This document shows, piece after piece, positions 17,268 through 26,096 of a stretch of 57,756 bases of DNA. Numbering within the stretch: the first letter of the stretch is position 1; every line of letters begins with the position of its first letter. The position numbers and the translations under genes were made by a program. The notes under the pieces are model-generated. The model was not told the DNA's origin and searched no databases. It saw only the letters and a program-made list of their open reading frames with translations. The stretch comes from Methylomicrobium sp035916875 (GTDB lineage Bacteria; Pseudomonadota; Gammaproteobacteria; Methylococcales; Methylomonadaceae): NCBI RefSeq assembly GCF_035916875.1, contig NZ_JAXUHN010000060.1, positions 1 to 57,756 on the forward strand. Direction: 5' to 3'.

Positions 17268-18842
17268 TCACGCCGGCGGCTGACTCCAACGCTCCCGTGG
17301 AACGACTTTCGCCGCATCCGGATCGGCCACGTAATGGGGCGACATAATCTGCACGCCGTATTCGTTGAAGGCATCCTGGATATTCTGATGCAGGTCCGAA
17401 TAAATGCGCGGCATATCGTCCGAAGAGTCGGCGTAAACATTCAGTTCATACTTGACGTAAAAGTCGTCCAGCGCACTTTGCAGCACGAATGGCGCCGGTT
17501 CGCACAGCACCTGGCCGGTCCGTTCGGCGGCCAGAAGCAATAGCCCATGCACTTGCCGCCAAGGCGCATCGTAGCCGATGGTGATGCTGACCGGGAGAAT
17601 CAATCGCCCTTCTCCGGCCGCAAAACTGTAATTGATTACCTGGCTGGTCATCAGCAACGAATTCGGAATCGTTATTTCCACATTCTTAATTGTGCGCAAG
17701 CGCGTCACCAGCAGCGCTACCGCCGTAACCTTGCCCGTCGTATCGCCGATCCTGACGACATCGCCGACCCGAAAACCGCGCATATAGGTCAGCACGACGC
17801 CTGCAACCATATTTGCGATCAGAGAGGTCGATCCCAATGAAAACAGCACGCCAAGGAAAATTGAAATGCCCTCGAAAGCACGTGATTTGGAGCCGGGGAT
17901 ATAGGGATATGCGACTGCAATAGCAAAAATAACGATCAGAAAACGGCAAATCTTATAGGTTGGCGCAGCCCATTCGGCATAGAATCCTGCAAATTCTATA
18001 TCTCCTTTTTCCACCGCCTTTAAAAAGAACCGCAATATGCCTAGCAACCAGCGGACGACGATAATCAGAATGAGCAAGAAAATCAAATTAGGCAGGCCGA
18101 TCCAGATATCCTTGCCGATTTGCTTGATAGGATAAGCGATGTAACTGAACAGTTGTTCAGCGAAAGTTCGCGTCCAAGGAAAGAAACTGAGGATAATGCT
18201 GAAATACACATAGAGGATCGCGACCAAAAACAGGAACCGCAATAACCTCACCGCGCCGGCAAGCACTCCACCAATGATGAACTCGAATATACGGATGTGC
18301 GTGGCCGCTAGCTTGCGGTGAACCCCCGAGTCAAGTGCAAGCTCAATCCTATGAAAAAGCCAGAAAAGCGCATAAATAAAGGCAGCCAACAGAGCGGTCG
18401 CAATCAATGCGAACAGCACACCGTGTATCAGGCTACGTATACTGTGAGCCTCCCGGTACTTGACGATGGCGGTACGGATTATATCCGCCAGATGGGCTGC
18501 ACGCTCCTGCCGGGAAACCCCCTCCGTAACGGCATCGTATTCCAGCACCATCACGACAATCGTGTCTCCCGCCATCACATCCGTGGAAAGTTCGTCGCTG
18601 ACCAGCTTGATGCTGTCGGTACTCAGGTAAGGGTCCTCGGCCAAACGCTTGATGCGTTCTGCAATTTTGTCGGCCCGAAATTGTGCCGGAATGTTTTTAA
18701 ATCCGCGCACCTGAAACAGCGTCTCTCCGTCCAGTTCGACCGCCGCCGGGGCTGAAGCAACAGTCTTTGTTTCGCCCGCGACAGTCATGTTTCCCAAAAC
18801 TAACCAAACGAAACCGAGCCACAGCAGTAAACGGACTTTCAT
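17268..18842 (-). CDS. MscS-family mechanosensitive channel
   Basis: A 524-residue MscS-type channel. The ATG at 18842 is chosen because GGAGG sits five bases upstream and a signal peptide follows (MKVRLLLWLGF, cleavage near VAG-ETK). A small periplasmic domain comes next, then about five membrane helices (roughly residues 130-350) and the MscS pore and beta domain, with SLIANMVAGVVLTYMRGFRV and GDVVRIGDTTGKV as the signature. It should release solutes on osmotic down-shock. The pore-lining helix is GA-poor compared with E. coli MscS. The partner envelope gene follows on the same strand. Confidence 0.86.
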   Translation of the reverse strand: MKVRLLLWLGFVWLVLGNMTVAGETKTVASAPAAVELDGETLFQVRGFKNIPAQFRADKIAERIKRLAEDPYLSTDSIKLVSDELSTDVMAGDTIVVMVLEYDAVTEGVSRQERAAHLADIIRTAIVKYREAHSIRSLIHGVLFALIATALLAAFIYALFWLFHRIELALDSGVHRKLAATHIRIFEFIIGGVLAGAVRLLRFLFLVAILYVYFSIILSFFPWTRTFAEQLFSYIAYPIKQIGKDIWIGLPNLIFLLILIIVVRWLLGILRFFLKAVEKGDIEFAGFYAEWAAPTYKICRFLIVIFAIAVAYPYIPGSKSRAFEGISIFLGVLFSLGSTSLIANMVAGVVLTYMRGFRVGDVVRIGDTTGKVTAVALLVTRLRTIKNVEITIPNSLLMTSQVINYSFAAGEGRLILPVSITIGYDAPWRQVHGLLLLAAERTGQVLCEPAPFVLQSALDDFYVKYELNVYADSSDDMPRIYSDLHQNIQDAFNEYGVQIMSPHYVADPDAAKVVPRERWSQPPA

Positions 18843-19006
18843 TCTTCCTCCAGTCTTTAAACAGTTCATTGTTTGTCGCTTCGCCGACACTTCCGGTTTT
18901 CGAGCTTCTCCGCAGAAAAACGATTCTATCCATTTTCTGATCGCTGTTTCCCTCATGGATTATTACTGCTGAAGAACTGACTTAAACGATGAGAAATGGC
19001 ACCCCT

Positions 19007-19608
19007 TCAAGGTTTCCCGATCGGAAAAACCCGCTTCCAGTCTTTTTTCATATCGACCACGGTCCAGCCTTTTAGCTGAGCTTCATCTAACGCTTTGTCA
19101 AGCCGCCCAATCGACGATTGACGATCATATGCGGTCTCGCGCTCTTCGTCGGTATGGTGAACGAGCAACTCGAAATGAGGTTTTTTATTCGCCGCCGTCC
19201 ATTGCAGCATTTGCAGATCGCCGTCGGAGTTACCGAATGCGGCAATCGACTTGCGGCCGATAAATTTTTGAATACCCTCCGGCTTGCCGTCCTTGTCATC
19301 GATAAAGTCGATCTCCGGCAGGCGCATCAGCACCGGCTTTCCGTACAGCTCTGCTCCGCGTAGTAGTCGGTAAAAATGACGCCTTCGTTGGCGACACGGT
19401 CGATGTTGGGCGTCCGGTAACCCGTCACCCCCTTTGAGTAGGCGCTGACATTGCACTGGCCAATGTCGTCGCCCCAGATGATCACGATATTGGGTTTCTT
19501 GTCCTCCGCATGCGCGGCTAGAAACGGTATGCAGGCAGCGAGCGCTATCGCCGTCATATGACAGCAGTATTGCCTGCGGTATATTGAAATCATTCTGTAT
19601 TTTCCCAT
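19007..19608 (-). pseudogene. Arylsulfatase 5' end fused to a HAD-phosphatase 3' end
   Basis: Two gene remnants joined by a deletion. The right half (to about 19608) reads as a sulfatase start: signal peptide ending AHA-ED, then KKPNIVIIWGDDIGQ with the metal-binding Asp pair, TPNIDRVANEG and DYYAEQSCTESR at the position of the active-site CxxxR loop. The frame stops at 19327. From about 19350 leftward another frame reads as the end of a HAD-type phosphatase (KPVLMRLPEIDFIDD, then FIGRKSIAAFGNSDGDLQML with the motif IV acidic residues, ending VFPIGKP). Sulfatase and HAD genes are often neighbours, so a deletion removing the sulfatase body and the HAD start explains the join. Neither product can work. 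Confidence 0.82.
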
Positions 19609-19682
19609 TGCTTGTTTGTCCGAGGACGAATTTGCCTGACCAAGGCGTGGCTTGACTATCCTATTCCTTGGGTAAGGCTTTT

Positions 19683-19703
19683 CGCTATTGGACTTTGGGC
19701 CAA
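19683..19703 (+). repeat. Dispersed motif, copy 2
   Basis: CGCTATTGGACTTTGGGCC followed by AACTT; the first 14 bases match the other copies exactly. A separate hairpin, AGCCGG-TT-CCGGCT, follows at 19715-19728. Confidence 0.65.
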
Positions 19704-19863
19704 CTTCAACGAAAAGCCGGTTCCGGCTGGGAATGACAATGTTTGCGGAAGCAGGCACCTTGATTGATTGGAAGCGGGCCAAAGCCAAACTTTCCCAAGC
19801 AGCGGAGCGTCTGATCTATGACGGATACAGAACGAACACGTATATCGAAGGATGCGCGCCTAA

Positions 19864-21654
19864 TCAATTATTTTTCGGAAATGCGTCAGACAGGGCGGTT
19901 ATAGCCGCCTTTTGTTCCGGAAAACTCTCGATATGCAAAGTCTGTGTAGGAAAGGCAAATTGCACTCCAGTCGTCTCGGCCAGACGCAGGATATCCAGGA
20001 GAATCCGTTGTCGCTCGACCAACTCGGCTTCTCGATCAGGCACTTTCACAAAGAAATTTAACAGAACATCGAGGCTATACTGTCCGAGATTGTGAAGCAC
20101 CACCTCAATGTTACCCTTGCGGGTGCTTGGATAGGCCTCGAGGAGATGTCTGATACCTTCGACAAATACCTCGATTTTTCCGGAAGTCGTATCATAGGTC
20201 AGACTAAGAACAGCCTTGATCTGCCGGTATTCACGCCGCTCTAGGTTGTCTACGGTGCTGTTCACCAGTTGGCTGCTGGGAATGGTCACGAGCGAATTAT
20301 GCAAGGTGCGGATCCGGGTGCTGCGAAAGCCCACACTCTCCACAGTGCCTTCAAGGTCCTTCAATTTGATACTGTCGCCTACCGCGAACGGCTTCTCGAA
20401 CATGATGATCAGAGATCCGAGCAGATTCGCGAGGGTTTGTTGCGCCGCCAAAGCGACCGCCAGACCGCCGACTCCAAGGCCGGCCAGCACCGAGTAGGCG
20501 GGCAGACCTACCCTATCGGCCCCCGCCACCAGAATACAAATCGCCACGACGACCGTCAAAAGTCGCATAACCAAGCGAATCAACTGGCTATCGATGCTGC
20601 CGACCTGAAGCTTTTCCATATTGCTCAGGCTCTCGGCAACCGCGCCACCCGCCACCCAGACCGCCCAGGTGAAGGCAAGATAGAACAGCGTCCATAGCGA
20701 CAAAATCAATACCTGGTAGACGATTCCCGAAACTCGTAAAATTTCGGCAAGAATAAATGCCACCACCGGCGTCACGGCCACCACGCTGATCGGACGCAGC
20801 AAAGTCAGCCATTGTTGGGCGGATATCATTCGACGGGCTCCGTAGCGGCTAAGTCGGAAACATAAAAAGACGACAGCGAAACCGCTGCCTAGGACCGCAA
20901 CGATCCCGCCCCAACGCCACAAGGGTTGGCCGAGAAACGTGGTCCGAACCCGATACCGGGGTGCATCGATCAGCCACCGTGACGGAACGATTCGATATAA
21001 TGCAATCGCCACCCCGACCGGACTATACGAGGAGAAATCGTTCCAGCCAATGGAAGCATCCGGCTTATAGGGAAGGTCTTTGACCTTGTCATAGAATTCC
21101 GGCAGGCGTTTCACCGTTTCCGCAGAGAACAGGTATTCTCCTGCCCGAGGCCCCGTTTCGACCCGCCGGAGCCGGATTTCGGAATTCGGCAAAGTCCAGC
21201 GCTTAAACTCGGACTTCGCCATCTCCTCGGCGTCTGGAATCGAGTTGACGGGCGGCAAGTCGATGCGGTCGAGCACTTCTTTCAACTGGATCGCGAGCCG
21301 TCGGGCGGATTCGTTAACCATGGCCGGAGGAACCTCGCTTAAATCCAGTACGCGTTGGGCTGCTTCCTGATAGTGAAAGGAGCCTCGCATGGTGACCATC
21401 TCCTCCGGCGTCAGGTAAAGCCTTGAGGAGTCCAAATAGGACTGTATGAGCCCGCCCCCCATCCCATAGCCCTTGTTCATGAATTCGATGAAACCCAACA
21501 GCGTGGTCCTGGGACTAGAGGTATTGATCGGTTTAAGCGGGCTCTCCTCGGCAGCGACTGCGGGCATGACCCAAAGCGAAAGTACCCATAACCAAAGAAA
21601 ACTCCTGAGCAGACACCGTTTAGCAATGAAAGATATTGAATGGGTCTTGGTCAT
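19864..21654 (-). CDS. MscS-family mechanosensitive channel
   Basis: A 596-residue channel with a signal peptide (cleavage near AVA-AEE), a large periplasmic helical domain of about 210 residues, about five membrane helices, and the conserved pore/beta region: LGVGGLAVALAAQQTLANLLGSLIIMFEKPFAVGDSIKL, split around residue 405-440. A C-terminal soluble domain completes the protein. The long periplasmic part places it with the YbdG/YbiO/MscK-like extended MscS proteins rather than the minimal channel. The lipoprotein gene 21694-22779 lies 39 bases upstream. The two MscS genes in this window are not closely similar outside the pore. Confidence 0.86.
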   Translation of the reverse strand: MTKTHSISFIAKRCLLRSFLWLWVLSLWVMPAVAAEESPLKPINTSSPRTTLLGFIEFMNKGYGMGGGLIQSYLDSSRLYLTPEEMVTMRGSFHYQEAAQRVLDLSEVPPAMVNESARRLAIQLKEVLDRIDLPPVNSIPDAEEMAKSEFKRWTLPNSEIRLRRVETGPRAGEYLFSAETVKRLPEFYDKVKDLPYKPDASIGWNDFSSYSPVGVAIALYRIVPSRWLIDAPRYRVRTTFLGQPLWRWGGIVAVLGSGFAVVFLCFRLSRYGARRMISAQQWLTLLRPISVVAVTPVVAFILAEILRVSGIVYQVLILSLWTLFYLAFTWAVWVAGGAVAESLSNMEKLQVGSIDSQLIRLVMRLLTVVVAICILVAGADRVGLPAYSVLAGLGVGGLAVALAAQQTLANLLGSLIIMFEKPFAVGDSIKLKDLEGTVESVGFRSTRIRTLHNSLVTIPSSQLVNSTVDNLERREYRQIKAVLSLTYDTTSGKIEVFVEGIRHLLEAYPSTRKGNIEVVLHNLGQYSLDVLLNFFVKVPDREAELVERQRILLDILRLAETTGVQFAFPTQTLHIESFPEQKAAITALSDAFPKNN

Positions 21655-21693
21655 GATATTGCACAGGTAATCAGTTGAAAGAATGCCGTTAGG

Positions 21694-22779
21694 TCATTGT
21701 ACAGGTATGGTCAGCGTGGGTCCTTGCGATTTCGCGGTACCGGCCTGCAGACGGAACAACTGCATCAAAAGCATGAAGGTCGATTTGGACTCCAGATCAT
21801 TGTCCGCCAGATAGAACCAATGACCGCGGTAGGGTATCGCGAGAAAAGCCAAATCCGGCTGGTCTTCGCTTTGGCGGATTTCGAACAGGCTTCCGGCCGG
21901 AGTCGTCCCCCAATCGAATTCGGAACCGTCCCGATTGCGCGTGACCGTCACGAGTCCCGCTGTTTTGTGGGATTGCGGCGTATGTACATGATGCGACAGA
22001 TAGAAAAAAATACTGGTGAGCGATCGCGTTCGAATAGACAGCGTATCGGACCGTGATTTAATAAAATCGCTATTGATGTGATAGATTTCAAGATTTTGAT
22101 CAAGTCCGAGCAGATCTTTGATTTCGTGGATCCGGTCGGCGAATTCCTCGGAGTTCTTGATTTCCAGTTGCATTTCTTTGGTTTCCGGATCGACCCGGGG
22201 GCTGATGACCTGTTTTCCCGACACCTCTTCGACAAGTTCCAAAAGCCGGTTGAATTGCCAATTTTGGTTCGGCGCTAGGCGAGGTGTTGGCCCCGAGGCG
22301 CTCGGCGCATTCTCCAGCCCATTGATACGCTCGACGCAGAGGCCGAACACGCGACGAGCATTCCAGCCCGATCCTGACAAAGAGAACACGGCTTGGATTG
22401 GAATGGGGCTGAGTACGCTCTTGACGAATCCCTCGCCTTGTAGAGGCGCGTAGGAAATAGTCGGTGAAGTCGAATAGGCGGCTCCTAAACTGTATTTTAT
22501 GAGGTCGCTGCCGCCGTTCAGGCCGACCTCGGACTGGTCCAGGCCGGCGCTCATATCCAGCTTCATTGATGCCGTCACGCTTGCAACATCCAGAAAAAAC
22601 ATTGGGTCCCGATAGTGCAAACGCACAATGTTCAATACGAGTTGTTCGTTCATACTGCCAACGATCGCATCGTTATAAAGGGGGTGCGTGCCTCGCAGAC
22701 TATCCGGGCCGAATGAGTTGCAAGCTGTCAGCACTAATGTCGCAGTGAAGAACTGGAGTCGCTTGATAACGGCTTTCAT
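21694..22779 (-). CDS. Conserved lipoprotein of unknown function
   Basis: A 361-residue lipoprotein (lipobox LTAC at about residues 17-20). I do not recognise a named domain. A conserved-looking N-terminal stretch, MNEQLVLNIVRLHYRDPMFFLDVASVTAS, recurs in uncharacterised proteins of similar length, and the C-terminus has FLAIPYRGHWFYLADNDLESKSTF-LL-QLF. The mature domain appears mixed alpha/beta. It is the first gene of a unit with the downstream MscS channel (39-base gap), so a shared envelope-stress role is a reasonable guess. Confidence 0.72.
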   Translation of the reverse strand: MKAVIKRLQFFTATLVLTACNSFGPDSLRGTHPLYNDAIVGSMNEQLVLNIVRLHYRDPMFFLDVASVTASMKLDMSAGLDQSEVGLNGGSDLIKYSLGAAYSTSPTISYAPLQGEGFVKSVLSPIPIQAVFSLSGSGWNARRVFGLCVERINGLENAPSASGPTPRLAPNQNWQFNRLLELVEEVSGKQVISPRVDPETKEMQLEIKNSEEFADRIHEIKDLLGLDQNLEIYHINSDFIKSRSDTLSIRTRSLTSIFFYLSHHVHTPQSHKTAGLVTVTRNRDGSEFDWGTTPAGSLFEIRQSEDQPDLAFLAIPYRGHWFYLADNDLESKSTFMLLMQLFRLQAGTAKSQGPTLTIPVQ

Positions 22780-23003
22780 TTTTTATTAAGATCGCTCCCT
22801 GAAACTCGCTGGTGTTCGCGTCAGGCTCAGATGCTTAGGAGGAGGTGTCAAATATAACTTCCCGGAAAAATAACATATATAGGAGGATGAACTGAGACAG
22901 AATAAGCAACATGCGAGTGCGTCTCGCGAGCGATACTCCTCTTATCGTTGAGACATCCCATGATTCTAATTCCGGGAGGTTGTTATTAACCCAATCCTTA
23001 TGG
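22780..23003. other. Gap between lipoprotein and periplasmic protein genes
   Basis: About 220 bases, AT-rich. Probably holds the promoter of the leftward 21.7-22.8 kb gene. No clear element seen. Confidence 0.4.
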
Positions 23004-23537
23004 CTATTTCGACATCAAGGGTATGTCGGAACCAATAGCTACGTCACCCGCTCCTTGCAAAACACTCTCGACTTGTAAAAAGCGCGCCCCAATAACCTTC
23101 GAGGTCGCTTTTGCTACTTTGCCATAGTACTTCTCTAGGAGCGCATTCCGCTGCTTGCGAAATTCAAACGAACGTTTGACGAGTTCGTCCGCCTTCTTGT
23201 CATTCATGTTTTCGAAACTAGCCGCATAATCCTTGATTATTGCCACACGCTTGTCATTCAACTTCTTTAAGTCGGCTTCATACTTATTGTACTGAGACAA
23301 AAATTTCTTTTCCTCATCCCCGTTAAGACCCATCGCCTCCCTAACGAATTTCCATTTTTCCATGCGCAAACTGGAGCGAAACAGGTCGAGCTCTTTATCT
23401 GGCCCGGTAACTTCCGGCGGAAGAGCTTCTGCCGGCGCGGCAACGGGTGGGGGTGTTTCCGCTTGCGCCGCGTTATGCAACGCTGGCAGGCTGACGGCTG
23501 CAATAGCGGACGCTAAGACTAACATTTTGTATTTCAT
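23004..23537 (-). CDS. Small periplasmic helical protein
   Basis: A 177-residue exported protein: signal peptide with cleavage near AQA-ETP, a Pro/Ala-rich linker (residues 27-45), then a charged helical bundle with many Lys/Glu heptads. KFLSQYNKYEADLKKLNDKR and KRSFEFRKQRNALLEKYYGKV are typical stretches. The layout recalls Spy/CpxP-type periplasmic chaperone-like proteins, but no LTxxQ motif is evident, so I leave it unnamed. AGGAATAATTT precedes the ATG. It stands alone between two gaps. Confidence 0.72.
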   Translation of the reverse strand: MKYKMLVLASAIAAVSLPALHNAAQAETPPPVAAPAEALPPEVTGPDKELDLFRSSLRMEKWKFVREAMGLNGDEEKKFLSQYNKYEADLKKLNDKRVAIIKDYAASFENMNDKKADELVKRSFEFRKQRNALLEKYYGKVAKATSKVIGARFLQVESVLQGAGDVAIGSDIPLMSK

Positions 23538-23979
23538 AAATTATTCCTATCCTGTTTGTTGAAAATTCGTATTATGTTGAAAATGGGCCGGTAATGCCCA
23601 CGATGTCGAAATGACCGCTAGCCCTCCCCTAGGGTTTGATCAAATGCATATAATTTAACATTATCTCAATAGACTTGCTCTTGTCCTCTATCGCCCCCCA
23701 TACAGGAACAGACAGGATTCGCTCTGTATTACGGCCGCCAATTCCCTCACATTGGGGATACATTTAGTCGCTTGATAAAAGCGGATGCGCCGATAAGTTA
23801 ATTAAAAACTTGCCCACTGCAACTTAAGCCGATTATGGCTCGATAAGGCTCTCCTGAGAAAAGCAGAAGGACTCACCACGAACGGCTGAATTTAATCGCA
23901 TTAACCTCGACACTGCCGGCTGCGGGGAAATCCCCGATAGCCGTCAGTATCAAGAGTGCAAGCCGACACCGGTTTTCGT
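23538..23979. other. Gene-free stretch
   Basis: About 440 bases between two leftward genes. It must hold the promoter of the 23004-23537 gene and the 3' end signals of the glycine-rich gene. I see no gene or repeat in it. Confidence 0.45.
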
Positions 23980-24855
23980 CTAGTATCCCGCAGGCGGAGG
24001 TACAGGGGTATAAACGACGCCTGTACTGCCGTATGCCTGAGTATACCAGCTTGAGCCGCATTGATAATAGGTCACGCCATTGACAACAGCGGTATTCGGT
24101 GTGCATGGCAGACCGCCGGAACCGGATGGCGGAGCGGTATAAACAACCGTGGATGGGGCTGTCGTGGTTGTTGTCGTTGTGGAGGACTGACCCGCCGTAT
24201 ATCCGCCAATTGCACCGATCGCGGCTGCACCGATCGCCACGGCGGCAACTTCGCCATCGTCCCAGTTGTTGTCATCATAATGTTCCGCATACGCTCCTGG
24301 TGGGGGGTAGTACCCTCCTTGATGGTATTGCTGCGCGGTTTGCTGCCTGGCTTGTGTTCTATCCGTGTATCCTTCTTGACGGGATTCAGTCCGCGCAGTG
24401 CTTCCTTCTTGGCGCGCCTCGACGTTTTGATTCGAGTATTGTTGCCGTTGACCCTGATTCGCTGTTGCAGCCGATTGCCGGCCTTGCTGGGTCGTTGCAC
24501 GGTTCGTGGAGGCGGTCTGAGCGGTTTGCGACCGTCCAGAGGCTCTCGACGCAGAAGCAGCCGAACTTCCGGCGCCTCTCGCGCCGTATTGTCCCGCGCC
24601 GGACGAGAAGCTGCCGCTAGATGCAGCGCCATAGCGGGAATAGCCACCGCCTCCTTCGCCCGCACCGCCACCGGAGAAGCCTCCCCTCCCACCTCCTCCA
24701 CCGGAGAAGCCACCACCACCGCCGCCCCCACCGGAGAAGCCACCACCTCCACCGCCGCCTCCACGACCGCGGGCTAGTGACTCATCCATGGATCCTAGAA
24801 GTAAAACGATTGTGGCCGTAATCGTCGTAACGATCAAGTAAGGTTTGGTCTTCAT
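23980..24855 (-). CDS. Secreted glycine-rich, low-complexity protein
   Basis: A 291-residue exported protein. After a signal peptide it has Gly-rich repeats at about 28-75 (GGGGFSGG and RGGFSGGG units). A Ser/Ala/Gln-rich linker with repeated Thr-Glu-Ser-Arg-Gln-Glu-Gly units (about 100-170) follows. Next come a small hydrophobic segment (AAVAIGAAAIGAIGGYTAG), a Thr run and a C-terminal module ending VNGVTYYQCGSSWYTQAY with a Cys pair. That last module occurs at the end of many small envelope proteins. The gene overlaps the end of the DUF2092 gene by 4 bases (ATGA), showing translational coupling. A surface or outer-membrane scaffold role is a guess. Confidence 0.78.
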   Translation of the reverse strand: MKTKPYLIVTTITATIVLLLGSMDESLARGRGGGGGGGGFSGGGGGGGGFSGGGGGRGGFSGGGAGEGGGGYSRYGAASSGSFSSGAGQYGARGAGSSAASASRASGRSQTAQTASTNRATTQQGRQSAATANQGQRQQYSNQNVEARQEGSTARTESRQEGYTDRTQARQQTAQQYHQGGYYPPPGAYAEHYDDNNWDDGEVAAVAIGAAAIGAIGGYTAGQSSTTTTTTTAPSTVVYTAPPSGSGGLPCTPNTAVVNGVTYYQCGSSWYTQAYGSTGVVYTPVPPPAGY

Positions 24856-25712
24856 TTCTTTTCTCCTGCTGGTAGTGGTTTTGCCGTTCCCTGAACCGCG
24901 AGTTCGGGCAACTCTGCGAGGAAGGCAATCTTCCGTGCCCCTTCGGGCGGAGTGAATACAAACTGGTTATCCGGAATTTGGGGCGCGAGGTTCCAATCGG
25001 AAAATTTTGCTCTGAACGATGGCTGTCCCTCCGCGTTCTTGTAGGTCAATACCACAAGGAGCGGTAACGGCTGAGCGCCTGCCGGGATCCAGACCTGATA
25101 ATCCACGGTCTCGGTACGTCCCGCCAAATGATGGGCCGGCGTCCCGTCAATAACAGTTGTCTCTACATAGTCGAGCGACTGCGTCCGGTTATCGAGTTCG
25201 GCCGGAAATCGGCTGAGCAAGAGCGCGGCAAGCGGTAGCCGCATATGCAGGTCCTTCAGAAAATAAGTGACCGCCTCGTCAATGCCGCCGGGTTTCGACA
25301 CCTGAGCATAAACGTTCTGCGTCGGGGTAAATGTCGTAATCTGCTTGCCGTCGTACAGGACGAGATGTTTCTCGCCGTCGCTATGTTCCACTTCGACCCG
25401 CAACCCGTTAGGCCGGCTTACGATGATCCTCCGGATCTCGCCGAATTCAATCTTCTGGCCCGACGCCTGGACCACTTCGTAACTCCCCCTCAGATTCACG
25501 CTGAATCGCGGAGTCTTGGCAAGATATTCGGCCATGGTCATCAATATTTTTTTTGCATCGCGCTCCGTTGCGGCCACTGGCTTCGTCGCCGGGGCAACGG
25601 CGGCTGAGGGCTGAGGCCGAACTGCCGCTTGCTCCTGCGCGCAGCCCACCATGATCAACGGTGTGATTGCACACAGGATAGAGCGTTTTAAGCTCCCATT
25701 ATATTTTTTCAT
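24852..25712 (-). CDS. DUF2092-type lipoprotein
   Basis: A 286-residue lipoprotein (lipobox MVGC at about residues 20-23; GGAG before the ATG). The mature domain matches the DUF2092 layout: an AKKILMTMAEYLAKTPRFSV start, a RIIVSRPNGLRVEV strand, a VLYDGKQITTFTPTQNVYA hairpin, DLHMRLPLAALL and a closing FSDWNLAPQIPDNQF-F-PPEGA segment. The fold is related to LolA/LolB-like lipoprotein carriers. The glycine-rich secreted protein follows with a 4-base overlap, so the lipoprotein may assist its export or anchoring. Confidence 0.85.
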   Translation of the reverse strand: MKKYNGSLKRSILCAITPLIMVGCAQEQAAVRPQPSAAVAPATKPVAATERDAKKILMTMAEYLAKTPRFSVNLRGSYEVVQASGQKIEFGEIRRIIVSRPNGLRVEVEHSDGEKHLVLYDGKQITTFTPTQNVYAQVSKPGGIDEAVTYFLKDLHMRLPLAALLLSRFPAELDNRTQSLDYVETTVIDGTPAHHLAGRTETVDYQVWIPAGAQPLPLLVVLTYKNAEGQPSFRAKFSDWNLAPQIPDNQFVFTPPEGARKIAFLAELPELAVQGTAKPLPAGEKK

Positions 25713-25979
25713 GGTTATCTCTCCTCTTGAGGCGTATCAAAATAAAATTAACGGCCAAATGGACCACCGCAATGAGATTTTTTTAATTGTTCCCATTAAG
25801 TTTAAGTTCCGAGTCCAGAATTGCCGCGACATCGGAGCCCACCCGCAAAACTAGCTCCCTCTCCCTTTACATTCGACTGATTGAAGCATTGGGGTCTTCT
25901 TATTCATTGTTTGTGGGAAGATGAATCAGTTATTCTTTGAGACGGGAAGCAATCATTCTATTGCCGCGCAAGCAGGCCG

Positions 25980-26003
25980 CGCTATTGGACTTTAGGCCAA
26001 TAT
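25980..26003 (+). repeat. Dispersed motif, copy 3
   Basis: CG followed by CTATTGGACTTTAGGCCAAT and AT; this is the most complete copy. The core ATTGG...CCAAT is an imperfect palindrome. Located in the gap downstream of the outer-membrane protein gene. Confidence 0.75.
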
Positions 26004-26096
26004 GCGGGCTGACAGCCTGTCCGTGACAGGATGGCTGTTTTTTGAAGCTGAATACCAATATAAAAATCTGGAGCTGGCCTGTCACTTTTCAGCTTT

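Noticed and set aside
24061..24777. Long open frames on both strands over the glycine-rich gene
   Set aside because: Repetitive GC-rich coding sequence opens all frames; only the minus frame from 24855 has a signal peptide and ribosome site.
26010..26045. Possible terminator (ACAGCC ... GGCTGT followed by six T)
   Set aside because: It reads on the plus strand, where no gene ends, and the stem has a large bulge.
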